This document shows, in pieces, positions 17,107-25,676 of a stretch of DNA of 64,000 nucleotides (positions within the stretch are counted from its first letter, which is position 1; the number at the start of each line of letters is the position of its first letter). The notes beneath the pieces were generated by a model. That model saw only the letters and a program-made list of their open reading frames with translations. It was not told the DNA's origin and made no database searches. Position numbers and translations under genes: made by a program. This stretch comes from Rheinheimera sp. (GTDB lineage Bacteria > Pseudomonadota > Gammaproteobacteria > Enterobacterales > Alteromonadaceae): the NCBI GenBank assembly GCA_003482455.1, contig DMYW01000002.1:1-64000 (forward strand), written 5' to 3'.

Positions 17107-17346
17107 GGCTCAATGCCTAATGCCAGTCAGATAAGCTGACTGGCATTATTTTTTCGTGTCAATGAACTTGAAAAAGGCGAGCGGTGGCAACAAAAAAGCA
17201 GACCGTCAGCCGCAGGGATAGCGGATGACGAGCCTACATGGACGTATTTACGGCGTGTCTGCGTTTTGTTACCACTGCCGCTGTAGCCAGGCTTGCTAAG
17301 TATTTGCATTAAAAACGCTTAACTGACTGGCATTAGGCTCAATGCC
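17107..17346. mobile_element. MITE with IS4-like ends and 11-bp target duplication
   Basis: A 218-bp non-autonomous element (17118-17335) is flanked by the 11-bp direct repeat GGCTCAATGCC (17107-17117 and 17336-17346). Its ends are 19-bp inverted repeats, TAATGCCAGTCAGATAAGC on the left and the complement of TAATGCCAGTCAGTTAAGC on the right, one mismatch. The TAATGCC..TCAG-TTAAG pattern and an 11-bp duplication resemble E. coli IS4. There is no coding capacity. The core (17180-17282) is an imperfect palindrome. Removing the element and one repeat restores a perfect terminator hairpin, so it inserted into a terminator loop. Confidence 0.85.
17118..17154 (+). terminator. Terminator formed by the left end of the MITE
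   Basis: The left terminal repeat TAATGCCAGTCAG (17118-17130) is followed after ATAAG by its exact complement CTGACTGGCATTA (17136-17148), then six T. This is a 13-bp hairpin plus T-run facing the dsbA operon, so the element supplies a working terminator in place of the one it split. Confidence 0.8.
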
Positions 17347-17379
17347 GGCTTTTTGTTTGCTCTGTGACCGCGATGACGC

Positions 17380-17949
17380 TTATGGCCACTGCACTTGCGC
17401 CAGTGCATCTGGAATTTCGCCTAAAAATGTCTTCACCACGTTGTTTTGTTCATCGAGCAGGATGATGCGTGGAATACCTTGGTTGGTCACTTGCTGATAA
17501 TATGTTTGGTTTGGATCGGACACAAACCGGATCGGTAACTTGTATTCAGCTCGAAAGCGTTGCAATGCTTCAACCGATTCACCTCGACCAAAGGCAATAA
17601 TCCGAATTTTCCCTAACAAATCGCTCCGTTGCAGCTGATGCATAAATCGCTGCGAATCATGGCACCAAGTGGCAAAGAACACGAGCAAAGTACGCCGGCC
17701 CGTTTGCGGCATCTCAATTGAATTGCCATCAATGTCGACGACAGTCGCAAAAGGTTGCACCATCCCCACACGCAGCCGTTCTTCCACCACCCGCACCGGC
17801 TCGGCAGCTGGGCTTGCAGCAGCCACAGCAGCCGTCGGATGTGCGGCAGCAGGCTGTGGATCTAAATCGGCGGTCGACTGACACGCCACCAAACCGCACA
17901 ACAAGGTGCTGCAGGTTAACAAAGTACGAATTTTTTGCACTGTGGGCAT
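17380..17949 (-). CDS. Thioredoxin-fold lipoprotein (TlpA/AhpC-like) with a single active-site cysteine
   Basis: The start at 17949 gives 189 aa; a GTG at 17979 is possible but lacks a ribosome site. A lipoprotein signal ends LVAC (Cys at residue 23), followed by an Ala/Pro-rich linker to about residue 65. The thioredoxin-like domain has FFATWCHDS where TlpA proteins have WCxxC, so only one active-site cysteine remains, and a cis-Pro loop QGIPRIILL. A one-Cys site suggests peroxidase-like or non-oxidase function; this is inference. It lies 33 bases after the serine hydrolase gene and is last in that minus-strand cluster. Confidence 0.75.
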   Translation of the reverse strand: MPTVQKIRTLLTCSTLLCGLVACQSTADLDPQPAAAHPTAAVAAASPAAEPVRVVEERLRVGMVQPFATVVDIDGNSIEMPQTGRRTLLVFFATWCHDSQRFMHQLQRSDLLGKIRIIAFGRGESVEALQRFRAEYKLPIRFVSDPNQTYYQQVTNQGIPRIILLDEQNNVVKTFLGEIPDALAQVQWP

Positions 17950-17982
17950 CCTTGACTCTTGTTCAACGCGGCTAGACACCTA

Positions 17983-19191
17983 TCAACGTGCCCGTCTCGA
18001 GCGTTTCTTAGATGTTTTTTGAAGTTGTTTTTCTGCGGCACGGCGCTGCTGCGCTGTCTTCTCAGGATCGCCCAACACATCCTGCCAAAAATTGGCGGCG
18101 ACAGTCCCTGCGATATCGACTTCTGCATTGGTCAGCAACACGATGCCATAGCCCGTGCTTGGCGAATATGCAATGTAGGGTCGATATCCATCGACGACGC
18201 CGGCATGATAAAACAATTTATGCTCGTCATATTGAACTACGCGCCACCCCAGCCCATACCAAGCACTGACTTCAGAAAACTGCTGCCAGATTGGCCAACG
18301 GGGCCGGTTTGGCACGCGCACTTGCGGCTGCTGTAGGGCTTGTAGTAGTTCCGGGCGGAATACCTGCGGTGCGGCACCTAACATCGCTTGCAGATACACA
18401 GCGAGATCACGCGCTGATGCGTTCACACCCGCCGCGGTCGGCACTCGATAGAAATTGGCTTTTGGCTTCATCGAAGTCCAACCGCGTCCACCTCGTTGAT
18501 GTGGCCAAGCGCGATTTGGATTCGCCAATAGTTGCACTAGCCCAACGGAAGCAGTTGCCATGCCGAGTGGGCGAAAGATTTTCTCAGCCAACAATTCTTC
18601 ATACGGCAATCCACTACTTTGTTCTGCCGCTTTGGTTAAGAAGCCAAACAACACGTTTTGGTAGCTGTAACATTGGCCCACAGGGCACACCGGACTTAAC
18701 TCTTGAATACGAGGTTTGATTTGCTCTGGCGTTTGGTCAGCTTCCAGCAAGTCCTCAAACGCATGCGACCAGTAACCTGAACGCTGTGCTAGGACTTGTT
18801 CGAGTGTTAACTGCTGCTCTAACTGTGGCGTTCGCAACACAAGTCCGGGCACGTAACGTGTCAACGGTGCTTGTAGATCAAGGCGCTGCTCCTGCGCAAG
18901 TTGCACCATGATGTTGCCAGCAAAGGTTTTAGAAACAGAAGCGAGTCGAAACACAGTATCGGCATTTACAGCATCAGGTTGACCGGCTTGCCGCACGCCG
19001 ACAGTGTGGATGGCGAGGAGTTGATCACGCCAAACGATCGCCAAGGCTCCGCCTGGGATATTGAGCTTATCCATTTGCTCATCAAATTTAGCTTTGGTGT
19101 GGGCAACGATAGTTTCTTGTTGGGCTGTTGCCGCAACCAATGGCATTGCTAGACACCACAGCAGACAACCGCCAACGATACGCTTAAACAT
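17983..19191 (-). CDS. Class-C-like serine hydrolase (beta-lactamase/PBP superfamily)
   Basis: Periplasmic serine hydrolase, 402 aa from ATG 19191, which has GGAG 5 bases upstream; the open frame up to 19332 is not needed. Signal peptide about residues 1-21. The nucleophile motif SVSK is at 85-88, the Tyr-x-Asn motif (YSYQN) near 180, and the third motif is HAG instead of KTG. That pattern is common in EstB-like esterases, D-aminopeptidases and PBP4*-like enzymes, so beta-lactam hydrolysis is not implied. The C-terminus ends in a Lys/Arg-rich tail. A clear paralogue is at 33221-34381. Confidence 0.85.
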   Translation of the reverse strand: MFKRIVGGCLLWCLAMPLVAATAQQETIVAHTKAKFDEQMDKLNIPGGALAIVWRDQLLAIHTVGVRQAGQPDAVNADTVFRLASVSKTFAGNIMVQLAQEQRLDLQAPLTRYVPGLVLRTPQLEQQLTLEQVLAQRSGYWSHAFEDLLEADQTPEQIKPRIQELSPVCPVGQCYSYQNVLFGFLTKAAEQSSGLPYEELLAEKIFRPLGMATASVGLVQLLANPNRAWPHQRGGRGWTSMKPKANFYRVPTAAGVNASARDLAVYLQAMLGAAPQVFRPELLQALQQPQVRVPNRPRWPIWQQFSEVSAWYGLGWRVVQYDEHKLFYHAGVVDGYRPYIAYSPSTGYGIVLLTNAEVDIAGTVAANFWQDVLGDPEKTAQQRRAAEKQLQKTSKKRSRRAR

Positions 19192-19343
19192 GCAGACTCC
19201 AACTGGCCGCAAGAACAAAAGGCGGCAGCCGTTACAGATCGCTCTGGAAGTGAACTCAATCGGCCCATTACCTGATGAACCGCTCATTTTTATCGGGTCA
19301 TGGTGCGATAGCCGACGCAGGCTGGCAAGCAAAAATTTGCAGA

Positions 19344-20237
19344 TTATTGAGCGGCTTCGCGCCGTATGAACCCACGCTCGTGTAGATAGGATTGAAATAC
19401 TCGGTCGACCCGTAACTTAGCGTCCGTTTCTAACCAGCGCTGCACTAAAGCTAAATAATTGACATCATTATAGATTTCTGGCCAGCGTTGGTTTAGTGCG
19501 TCGATCATCGCCGCGTTATCGGCAGTAGCGTTACACCCAACGAAGCCCAAACTAAAACTAGCAGTTTCGGTTAATGGCAACGACACCAAATTGGTCATCC
19601 GTTGCATCCGCGACAGATAGACCATCTCGTCTGGATAACCCAAGGCATAATCTAAACGACTGCGCGATACCATGCCCAATAAGCTTCCTAAAGCGGTTTC
19701 ACCTGCTAACCGAGTCACCCGTTTGTCTTGCAACAACTCATCTAATGTCGCGCCAAAACTGCGAGATGCGGTGATGCCCACCGCTTGTGGGAACTTACGT
19801 AAGATCTCCGCTAATGAATAACGATCACCGTGCCGAAACTCAGCCAACTGCGGCAGCAGCTCAGTACGGGTAATCAGTTCAATCGGCAAACCAAAGGTGC
19901 TGGGATGTTTAGAAAACAGCAGGCGCTGCTCGCGCTCCGGCGTGCGATACAAACTCAGTACACAAACATTCGCGCCTTGTGCATCGTCCAACGACTTCAT
20001 CAAGCGACTAGCCGGCACCTGTAACCGTCGAAACTCAAACTGCGGCAGGTACGACTCCAACAACGCGGCCACAGATTCGTCGCGGCCGTCATTGCTGGTT
20101 TTCAAATAGTAGGGAGGGAAATCCAATTGCACCCAGTGGATACGCGGCTTGCTTTGGACGGGGCTAGCGGTGTCAGTCGCTTGCACTAGCCAAGGAAGCA
20201 ACAAACTACAGGCGACTCCACACAGCCATAACCGCAT
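19344..20237 (-). CDS. Periplasmic solute-binding-like protein (SBP_bac_3 type)
   Basis: 297 aa with an N-terminal signal (residues 1-20, ending VQA). The body reads as a two-lobe extracellular solute-binding protein: WVQLDFPPYY near residue 35, CVLSLYRTPEREQ near 95 and the lobe-2 VGITASRSFG near 155. It resembles the TIGR02285-type family, which occurs without ABC permease genes. None are nearby, so it may be a sensor-type or orphan binding protein. Its ribosome site GAGG is formed by the last codons of the M23 gene upstream (gap 3 bases), so the two are coupled. Confidence 0.7.
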   Translation of the reverse strand: MRLWLCGVACSLLLPWLVQATDTASPVQSKPRIHWVQLDFPPYYLKTSNDGRDESVAALLESYLPQFEFRRLQVPASRLMKSLDDAQGANVCVLSLYRTPEREQRLLFSKHPSTFGLPIELITRTELLPQLAEFRHGDRYSLAEILRKFPQAVGITASRSFGATLDELLQDKRVTRLAGETALGSLLGMVSRSRLDYALGYPDEMVYLSRMQRMTNLVSLPLTETASFSLGFVGCNATADNAAMIDALNQRWPEIYNDVNYLALVQRWLETDAKLRVDRVFQSYLHERGFIRREAAQ

Positions 20238-20240
20238 AAA

Positions 20241-21260
20241 TTACCTCAGGCCACCGCTTTTCTTCGGCGACGACTGCTTGTCCTCGTCCGGCGCTTGTGT
20301 AGTGTTTTTGCTTAGTTGGCTTGATTTGCCTGCACTGCGGCTATTGCTACTTTTTGAGTTGGCTGCTGGCTTGTTGCTTTTGGCCAGCGCGTCTTTGCTC
20401 ACAACCGTTTTTTTCGTTGTTGTTGCTTTTGCGGTCACAGATTTGGTTTTACTGTCGGTTGCTTTTGTGGCTGTTTTACTGCCAGGTTTGGTTGTGGCTA
20501 CAAGCGCTTTTTTATTGCTTACAGCCCCTGTTTTTTTGCTGTGAGCGGTTTGGCTAGAAGAGTTCTTCGCCACGCTGGTCACTTTTTTCGCTTTTTTATG
20601 CTGACTTACCGACTTTGTAGGCTTTTGAGTGGTTTTGGATGATGTTGCTACTTTGGTTTCAACAGTCACTTTTGCCACGTGTGGTGCCGCAGCTTCTGGC
20701 TTTTTGACGGCGAGTCGCTGTGCTTCCGTGATAGGTAAAAACTGCAGCGGATCTTTCGGTAAATTGTTTTGCCATAATTCGAAATGCAAATGGGCCCCGG
20801 TTGCCCGCCCGGTTTTGCCGACTAACCCAATTTGCTGGCCAGCTTGCACCCATGTTCCCATTTGCACATCAATCCGCGACAAATGCGCAGAAAGACTTTG
20901 AAATTGATCGCCATGTTCAATCAACACTGCGTTACCAAAATCCCCACTCAAACTGGTGCTATCTGCACTAAGCACTACGCCAGAGCGGGTTGCATAAACA
21001 GGGGTACCGATCGGCGCGGCAAAGTCAGTGCCGTGATGTTTCCGGTTGCGACTTTTGACTATGTAATTGGCAAAAGATGAACTAATACGCGCGCCTGGGA
21101 CTGGGTGGACAAATGCATCGTCAAAGCTTTGTTGCACCGCAGGTTTGGGTTTAGCTTTCGCCTGCACCGCTGCGGGTGGAGTTTGCGAGCAGGCAGTCAC
21201 GACGCTTACCAGAGCCGCGGTCCATGCGAATCGATGTCGGAATAAAGCCAGTAACCGCAA
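20241..21260 (-). CDS. M23 (LytM-type) peptidase lipoprotein with Lys/Ser/Thr-rich tail
   Basis: 339 aa. The start is a TTG with GGAG about 8 bases upstream; no in-frame ATG is near. A lipobox ending VTAC puts the lipid Cys at residue 24. The M23 domain (about residues 50-175) has H75-x3-D79 and H157-L-H159, the zinc and catalytic residues, so it should cleave peptidoglycan cross-links. From about residue 185 to the end the protein is a low-complexity Lys/Thr/Ser/Ala tail, very basic, which could bind cell-wall polymers, nucleic acid or LPS. It is first in a minus-strand cluster with the SBP-like and serine-hydrolase genes. Confidence 0.88.
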   Translation of the reverse strand: MRLLALFRHRFAWTAALVSVVTACSQTPPAAVQAKAKPKPAVQQSFDDAFVHPVPGARISSSFANYIVKSRNRKHHGTDFAAPIGTPVYATRSGVVLSADSTSLSGDFGNAVLIEHGDQFQSLSAHLSRIDVQMGTWVQAGQQIGLVGKTGRATGAHLHFELWQNNLPKDPLQFLPITEAQRLAVKKPEAAAPHVAKVTVETKVATSSKTTQKPTKSVSQHKKAKKVTSVAKNSSSQTAHSKKTGAVSNKKALVATTKPGSKTATKATDSKTKSVTAKATTTKKTVVSKDALAKSNKPAANSKSSNSRSAGKSSQLSKNTTQAPDEDKQSSPKKSGGLR

Positions 21261-21496
21261 ACGAGCAGCTCCGTAATGTTGACATAATCATGTAGAGCCT
21301 AGAGTGTTACCCGAAATCTTAGCGGCGGCAAGCTGAACTCGCTTACAAGCCTTATTTTTGCTGGTTTGTGGTCATCAAACAGTAACTTTCTGATGGTCGA
21401 CCTGTAGCGCTTTCGCTTTTCAGCGGTCGCCTGATAATGTTATTTTCTTTTTATTAACTTTTATCGTCACTCTGTATACCTGCGAAAGGATCGCCC

Positions 21497-24097
21497 ATGA
21501 CCACTATTTTCCGCCGTCAGCCACTCGTGCTGGCCTGTCTACTGGCTATGTTGCCTGCCGCTCACGCCACAGTGCGCGATGTACTGCCTACTGGCGCAAA
21601 CCCAGAACATTATCAACTAACGATCGACCCAAACATTCAGGATGCTCGCTTTCAAGGTGACATGACCTTGCGATTTAAGGCGGAACAAGCGCTGCCTTTT
21701 CTGGAGTTAAACGCCATTGATTTAACCGTGCAACAAGCCACGTTAGATGGCAAGCCGGTCAATAGTAAGGTTGATGAAACAACGCAAAGGGTGCGGTTTG
21801 AAGTGCCTATCAGCAAAGGCGAACACACGCTGACCGTGCGTTACCAAGGCAAAATCTACGAGCAAAGTGCCGGCTTGTTTGTCACCAGTTACCGCAAAGC
21901 CGATGGCAGCGAAGGCAAAATGTTGTCGAGTCAATTTGAACCCGGTGACGCACGAAAACTTGCGCCGATGTGGGACGAACCGTCCAAAAAAGCTGAGTTT
22001 GAAATCAGTATCATCGAGCCCAAAGGGCAAATGGCCGTGTCGAACATGCCTGAAGTCAAACGCGAAAAGTTGGCTGACGGTCGTCACAAAGTGCAGTTTG
22101 CCAAAAGCCCGAAGATGAGCAGCTACTTGTTGTACGTCGGCGCGGGCGATTATGAACGGATCTCAGGCAAATCTGCTGGTGTGGAACACGGTGTGATCAC
22201 CAAACGCGGCGATGCCAAAAAAGGGGAATACGCCTTAAACGCCTCATACCAACTGCTTGATTTCTACAATGATTATTTCGGTGTGAAGTTCCCATTGCCA
22301 AAGTTAGACCATTTAGCCGTACCAGGGGCCGGTGGTTTTAGTGCGATGGAAAACTGGGGTGCCATTATGTATTTCGAAGGCGCGTTGTTACTCGATCCCC
22401 AATATTCGACTGTTGCCAACAAACAAGATGTTTACATCACAGTGGCGCACGAAATGGCGCACCAATGGTTTGGTAACCTTGTGACCATGCAATGGTGGGA
22501 TGATTTGTGGCTCAACGAAGGCTTCGCCTCCTGGATGGAGACCAAGGCCACTCAGCATTTTAACCCCGCTTGGCAAATGGAAATGAGCTCGGTGCAAGCG
22601 CGTAACTATGCGATGTACCAAGATTCTCAACAAACCACCCACCCTGTGGTGCAACAAGTCAATAACCTCGAAGAGGCCAACGCCGCATTTGACGGCATCA
22701 CCTATTCGAAAGGATTAGCCGTGATCACCATGATTGAAGCGTATCTGGGTGAAGATGCGTTTCGAAAAGGGGTGCGGGCTTACATGCAACAGCACCAATA
22801 CCAGAACACAGTGACCGGTGATTTATGGTCAGCACTCGAAAAAGCGTCAGGGAAACCGGTGCGGCAAATTGCCAAAGACTTCACCACACAACCGGGTGTG
22901 CCGATGATCGATGTGCTGGATGCACGGTGTGACAAGGGCAACACGGTCGTCACGGTGAAACAAGATCGCTTTGGCTTGGACGAAACATCGAAACAGGCAT
23001 TAACTTGGACAGTTCCGGTAGTCGCCCGCGTCACCGGCAATGCCAGTGCTCGGTTTGAAGTCAAAGGCGCTGCGGCACAAACGCTGCAACTGGCCGGCTG
23101 TGGGCCGGTAGAACTGAACGCAGGCCAAACTGGCTATTACCGCGTGCGTTACGCGCCTGCCGTGTTCGCCCAGTTGGCCGCCAACTTCAACCAACTGGCC
23201 ACAGTTGATCAGCTCGGGATTTTAAAGGACTCACTGGCCTTTGCTGGTGCCCAATATTCGCCGGTGGGCCATGTGATGACGTTGATCCAACAATCACGCG
23301 CCAGCACAGACCCGATCATTCAAGCGGACATTGCCAATCAACTGGCGATGTACGACGAGTACTACAAAGGTAAAGCCTCGCAACAAAGTTATCGTCAGTG
23401 GTCGCTGCGCCTGTTGCAACAATGGTTTAAGCCAATTGGTTGGGATGCCAAGGCCGGCGAATCTGACAATCAGGCACTGCTGCGCACAACCCTGATCCGC
23501 GTGATGGCAGACCTCGGCGACCCACAAATGCTGGCGCAAGCACGCCAACGTTATGCCGCCAGTCAGACCGATCCAACAGCCCTTCCTGCCGCACTGGCAC
23601 AAACAGTGCTGCGCGTGTTAGGCGCCCACGGTACTAAAGATGACTTTGCGCTGTTACAGCAACAAGCTGCAAAAACAACGAATTCAACCGAACAACGTGA
23701 ACTGCTGCGCGCACTAGCATCAACCCAAGATCAAGAACTTGCCAAACAAGTGCTGAACTTGGCGTTATCCAAGGATACGCCAAAGCAATGGGCACCGAAT
23801 TTGATTGCCCAAGTAGCGCAACATCATCCGGCTACTGCGTATCAGTTCTATCTGGCCAATCAGCAAGCGATTAACGAGCGACTAGACCCACTTCGCCGCG
23901 CCGGTTTTGATGCCACCTTGCTGGAATCATCTGACGACCCAGCGATGCAGACCTTGTTGCTTGAAAAAGCCAGCAAGGCCGACAGCAAACCCGTCAAGCA
24001 AGCCTATGAAGAAAGTGCTTCTGCGATTGGGCGTTTTGTCGAGCGTCGCCAACGTATCCCGGTGGAAATCGATAAGTTCTTAGACAGCGTGAAATAA
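21497..24097 (+). CDS. M1 family zinc aminopeptidase, exported
   Basis: 866 aa with a signal peptide (about 1-24, ending AHA), so periplasmic or secreted, unlike cytoplasmic PepN. The N-terminal beta domain is followed by the exopeptidase motif (GGFSAMENWG, near residue 280) and zinc site HEMAH near 317 with the second Glu (NEGFASWME) 18 residues on. The C-terminal half is the helical ERAP1-like domain. Start ATG 21497 has AAAGGA upstream. It is divergent from the M23 cluster and ends at a terminator. Confidence 0.92.
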   Translation: MTTIFRRQPLVLACLLAMLPAAHATVRDVLPTGANPEHYQLTIDPNIQDARFQGDMTLRFKAEQALPFLELNAIDLTVQQATLDGKPVNSKVDETTQRVRFEVPISKGEHTLTVRYQGKIYEQSAGLFVTSYRKADGSEGKMLSSQFEPGDARKLAPMWDEPSKKAEFEISIIEPKGQMAVSNMPEVKREKLADGRHKVQFAKSPKMSSYLLYVGAGDYERISGKSAGVEHGVITKRGDAKKGEYALNASYQLLDFYNDYFGVKFPLPKLDHLAVPGAGGFSAMENWGAIMYFEGALLLDPQYSTVANKQDVYITVAHEMAHQWFGNLVTMQWWDDLWLNEGFASWMETKATQHFNPAWQMEMSSVQARNYAMYQDSQQTTHPVVQQVNNLEEANAAFDGITYSKGLAVITMIEAYLGEDAFRKGVRAYMQQHQYQNTVTGDLWSALEKASGKPVRQIAKDFTTQPGVPMIDVLDARCDKGNTVVTVKQDRFGLDETSKQALTWTVPVVARVTGNASARFEVKGAAAQTLQLAGCGPVELNAGQTGYYRVRYAPAVFAQLAANFNQLATVDQLGILKDSLAFAGAQYSPVGHVMTLIQQSRASTDPIIQADIANQLAMYDEYYKGKASQQSYRQWSLRLLQQWFKPIGWDAKAGESDNQALLRTTLIRVMADLGDPQMLAQARQRYAASQTDPTALPAALAQTVLRVLGAHGTKDDFALLQQQAAKTTNSTEQRELLRALASTQDQELAKQVLNLALSKDTPKQWAPNLIAQVAQHHPATAYQFYLANQQAINERLDPLRRAGFDATLLESSDDPAMQTLLLEKASKADSKPVKQAYEESASAIGRFVERRQRIPVEIDKFLDSVK

Positions 24098-24163
24098 CAC
24101 GCAATGGCTGTCGCCTTGCGTGTCTGTAGGCGAAATCCGACACCTGTGATAACTCGGCAAACA

Positions 24164-24192
24164 CAAGGTCAGCGCAAGCTGGCCTTGTTTTT
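24164..24192 (+). terminator. Intrinsic terminator after the M1 aminopeptidase
   Basis: CAAGGTCAGC (24164-24173) pairs with GCTGGCCTTG (24178-24187), one G-U, around GCAA, followed by five T. A second small inverted repeat (CACGCAA/TTGCGTG, 24098-24122) right after the stop codon has no T-run. Confidence 0.85.
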
Positions 24193-24254
24193 CCTCCCAC
24201 GCGCATCCATCTGTGTGATCACACCCATCAGGTCAGTCACCTTGAGGATTTAGC

Positions 24255-24905
24255 ATGACTGCTTTACAAATAGATCTAGTGTCCGATATCGCTTGCCCTT
24301 GGTGTGCGATAGGCTTCGCCCGACTGCAGCAAGCCCTCCAGCAACTGCCTGAACTTGACGCCACTGTCACTTGGCGCGCCTTCGAATTGAACCCTGACCC
24401 ACAGCTTGTGCCAGAACCCATCTTGCCCGCGTTGTGCAAGAAATACGGTGTCAGCGAAGCCGAAATGCGCGCGAATCAGCAGCGCCTCATCGGCATCGCC
24501 AACGAATTAGGTTTAGATTTTTCCGGCATGGAGCAGCGCCTGACCTGCAACACCTTTAACGCCCACCGTTTAATAAAATGGGCTGGCACTTTGGGCAAAC
24601 AAACAGAGCTGAAGCTGGCGTTGTTTCAGGCATATTTTGGCCAAGGTGTATCGGTCAACGAAGAAGCTGAGCTGCTGGCGTGTGTGCGTGGTGTCGGCTT
24701 GCCAGAGGAGGCTGCCCGCGCCGTGCTACAAAGCACTGAATTTACTGAACAAGTACGCCAAGAGCAGGCGTTTTATCAACAAGCAGGGGTAAACTCAGTA
24801 CCTGCTTTTATCATTAACAACCGGTATCTGATTTCGGGGGCGCAAGACCCTGCGACGCTGGCGCAAGCACTGAGCCAAATTGCGGCTGAAACTACGGATG
24901 CTTAA
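24255..24905 (+). CDS. FrnE-like DsbA-family oxidoreductase
   Basis: 216 aa, no signal peptide, so cytoplasmic. Thioredoxin-fold domain with CPWC at residues 14-17 in the FrnE context (SDIACPWCAIG), helical insertion, and cis-Pro segment GVNSVPAFIIN near 180-190. FrnE-type proteins have disulfide isomerase/oxidase activity and are linked to oxidative or metal stress. It is followed by an uncharacterised gene overlapping by 8 bases, so the two are likely coupled. Confidence 0.9.
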   Translation: MTALQIDLVSDIACPWCAIGFARLQQALQQLPELDATVTWRAFELNPDPQLVPEPILPALCKKYGVSEAEMRANQQRLIGIANELGLDFSGMEQRLTCNTFNAHRLIKWAGTLGKQTELKLALFQAYFGQGVSVNEEAELLACVRGVGLPEEAARAVLQSTEFTEQVRQEQAFYQQAGVNSVPAFIINNRYLISGAQDPATLAQALSQIAAETTDA

Positions 24906-25491
24906 GTCTAGCGACCTAGCGCGACAAGCCCAGGTCAACCAAGTGCTGGAGTACGGTATGGGTTGCACCGATGCTCTGGTGCGCCTTTATGTCGCGAAGC
25001 CACCGCCGATGCAGGAGTTTTTGGCACTGCAACAGGTGGCGCCGCTGCTGTCTGGGCAAATTCAACAAATTAGTAGTCATTGCGGCAACGGCTGGCGTAA
25101 GGTGTTTAATGTGTATGCCAAGTTGGTGTTTGCATTGCCTACGCCGTGGCAGCCTGACTTGCAAGGCTGCGCGACATGGCAGAGCTGGCGCGACCGCTGC
25201 TTATTGCAAGCGTCGAGCGAGACGAGCTTGTTGTTCAGTGCACCCCATTTGCCTGCACTATCAAGCCCAACTACTGCGCGCACTTTGCATATTATCGCTG
25301 GCCGACAACACGCGCGAGCGCTAGTCGCAAGTGGCGAACTGACAGCCCCGCTGGATTGGCTGGACGAAGAATTTGCACTCAACGCCGAGCGCAGGCTGAT
25401 CGTTTGCCCCTATTTGGATTACCGGCAGCTTAGCGATGTTAAAATAGCCCGCGTGGCGGCTATTGCAGCGGCGTTTTGTTACGACGGCTAG
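24898..25491 (+). CDS. Conserved protein of unknown function next to frnE-like gene
   Basis: 197 aa from ATG 24898, which overlaps the end of the frnE-like gene (24880 is an alternative start). No signal or membrane segment, and no domain I can name. It is Cys-containing (GCTDAL, SSHCGNGW, LQGCATW, RCLLQ, IVCPYLDY) with a mostly helical N-terminal part, and a conserved-looking C-terminal stretch ERRLIVCPYLDYRQL. The tight overlap suggests a job related to the FrnE-like protein, but nothing in the sequence proves that. Confidence 0.7.
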   Translation: MLKSSDLARQAQVNQVLEYGMGCTDALVRLYVAKPPPMQEFLALQQVAPLLSGQIQQISSHCGNGWRKVFNVYAKLVFALPTPWQPDLQGCATWQSWRDRCLLQASSETSLLFSAPHLPALSSPTTARTLHIIAGRQHARALVASGELTAPLDWLDEEFALNAERRLIVCPYLDYRQLSDVKIARVAAIAAAFCYDG

Positions 25492-25676
25492 CCACTCGCA
25501 AATACATATCGAGACGTTCTAACACGCCCTGCTAAGTCGGCGGACGCTTACACGCTGTCGGCTGTGGGTTTAAAAACTCACTCGTGATGCACCAAAGCAA
25601 CAGCGTTTAGCTGCGCGCTCCGCCAGACCAGCCACAGACCACACAGGCTCATCCCATGTAGTCTGGAGTTGCAGCT

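Noticed and set aside
17118..17335. Decayed insertion sequence with a transposase remnant
   Set aside because: The 218-bp element has no frame resembling a transposase; it fits a MITE better.
17983..19191. AmpC beta-lactamase
   Set aside because: The third motif is HAG rather than KTG, as in esterase or peptidase relatives, so only serine hydrolase is claimed; the same holds for 33221-34381 (HGG).
20321..20557. Hydrophobic plus-strand frame opposite the M23 gene
   Set aside because: It is the complement of a Lys/Ser/Thr low-complexity tail, which reads as Leu/Cys-rich noise.
24098..24122. Hairpin CACGCAA/TTGCGTG as a terminator
   Set aside because: There is no T-run; the real terminator is at 24164-24192.
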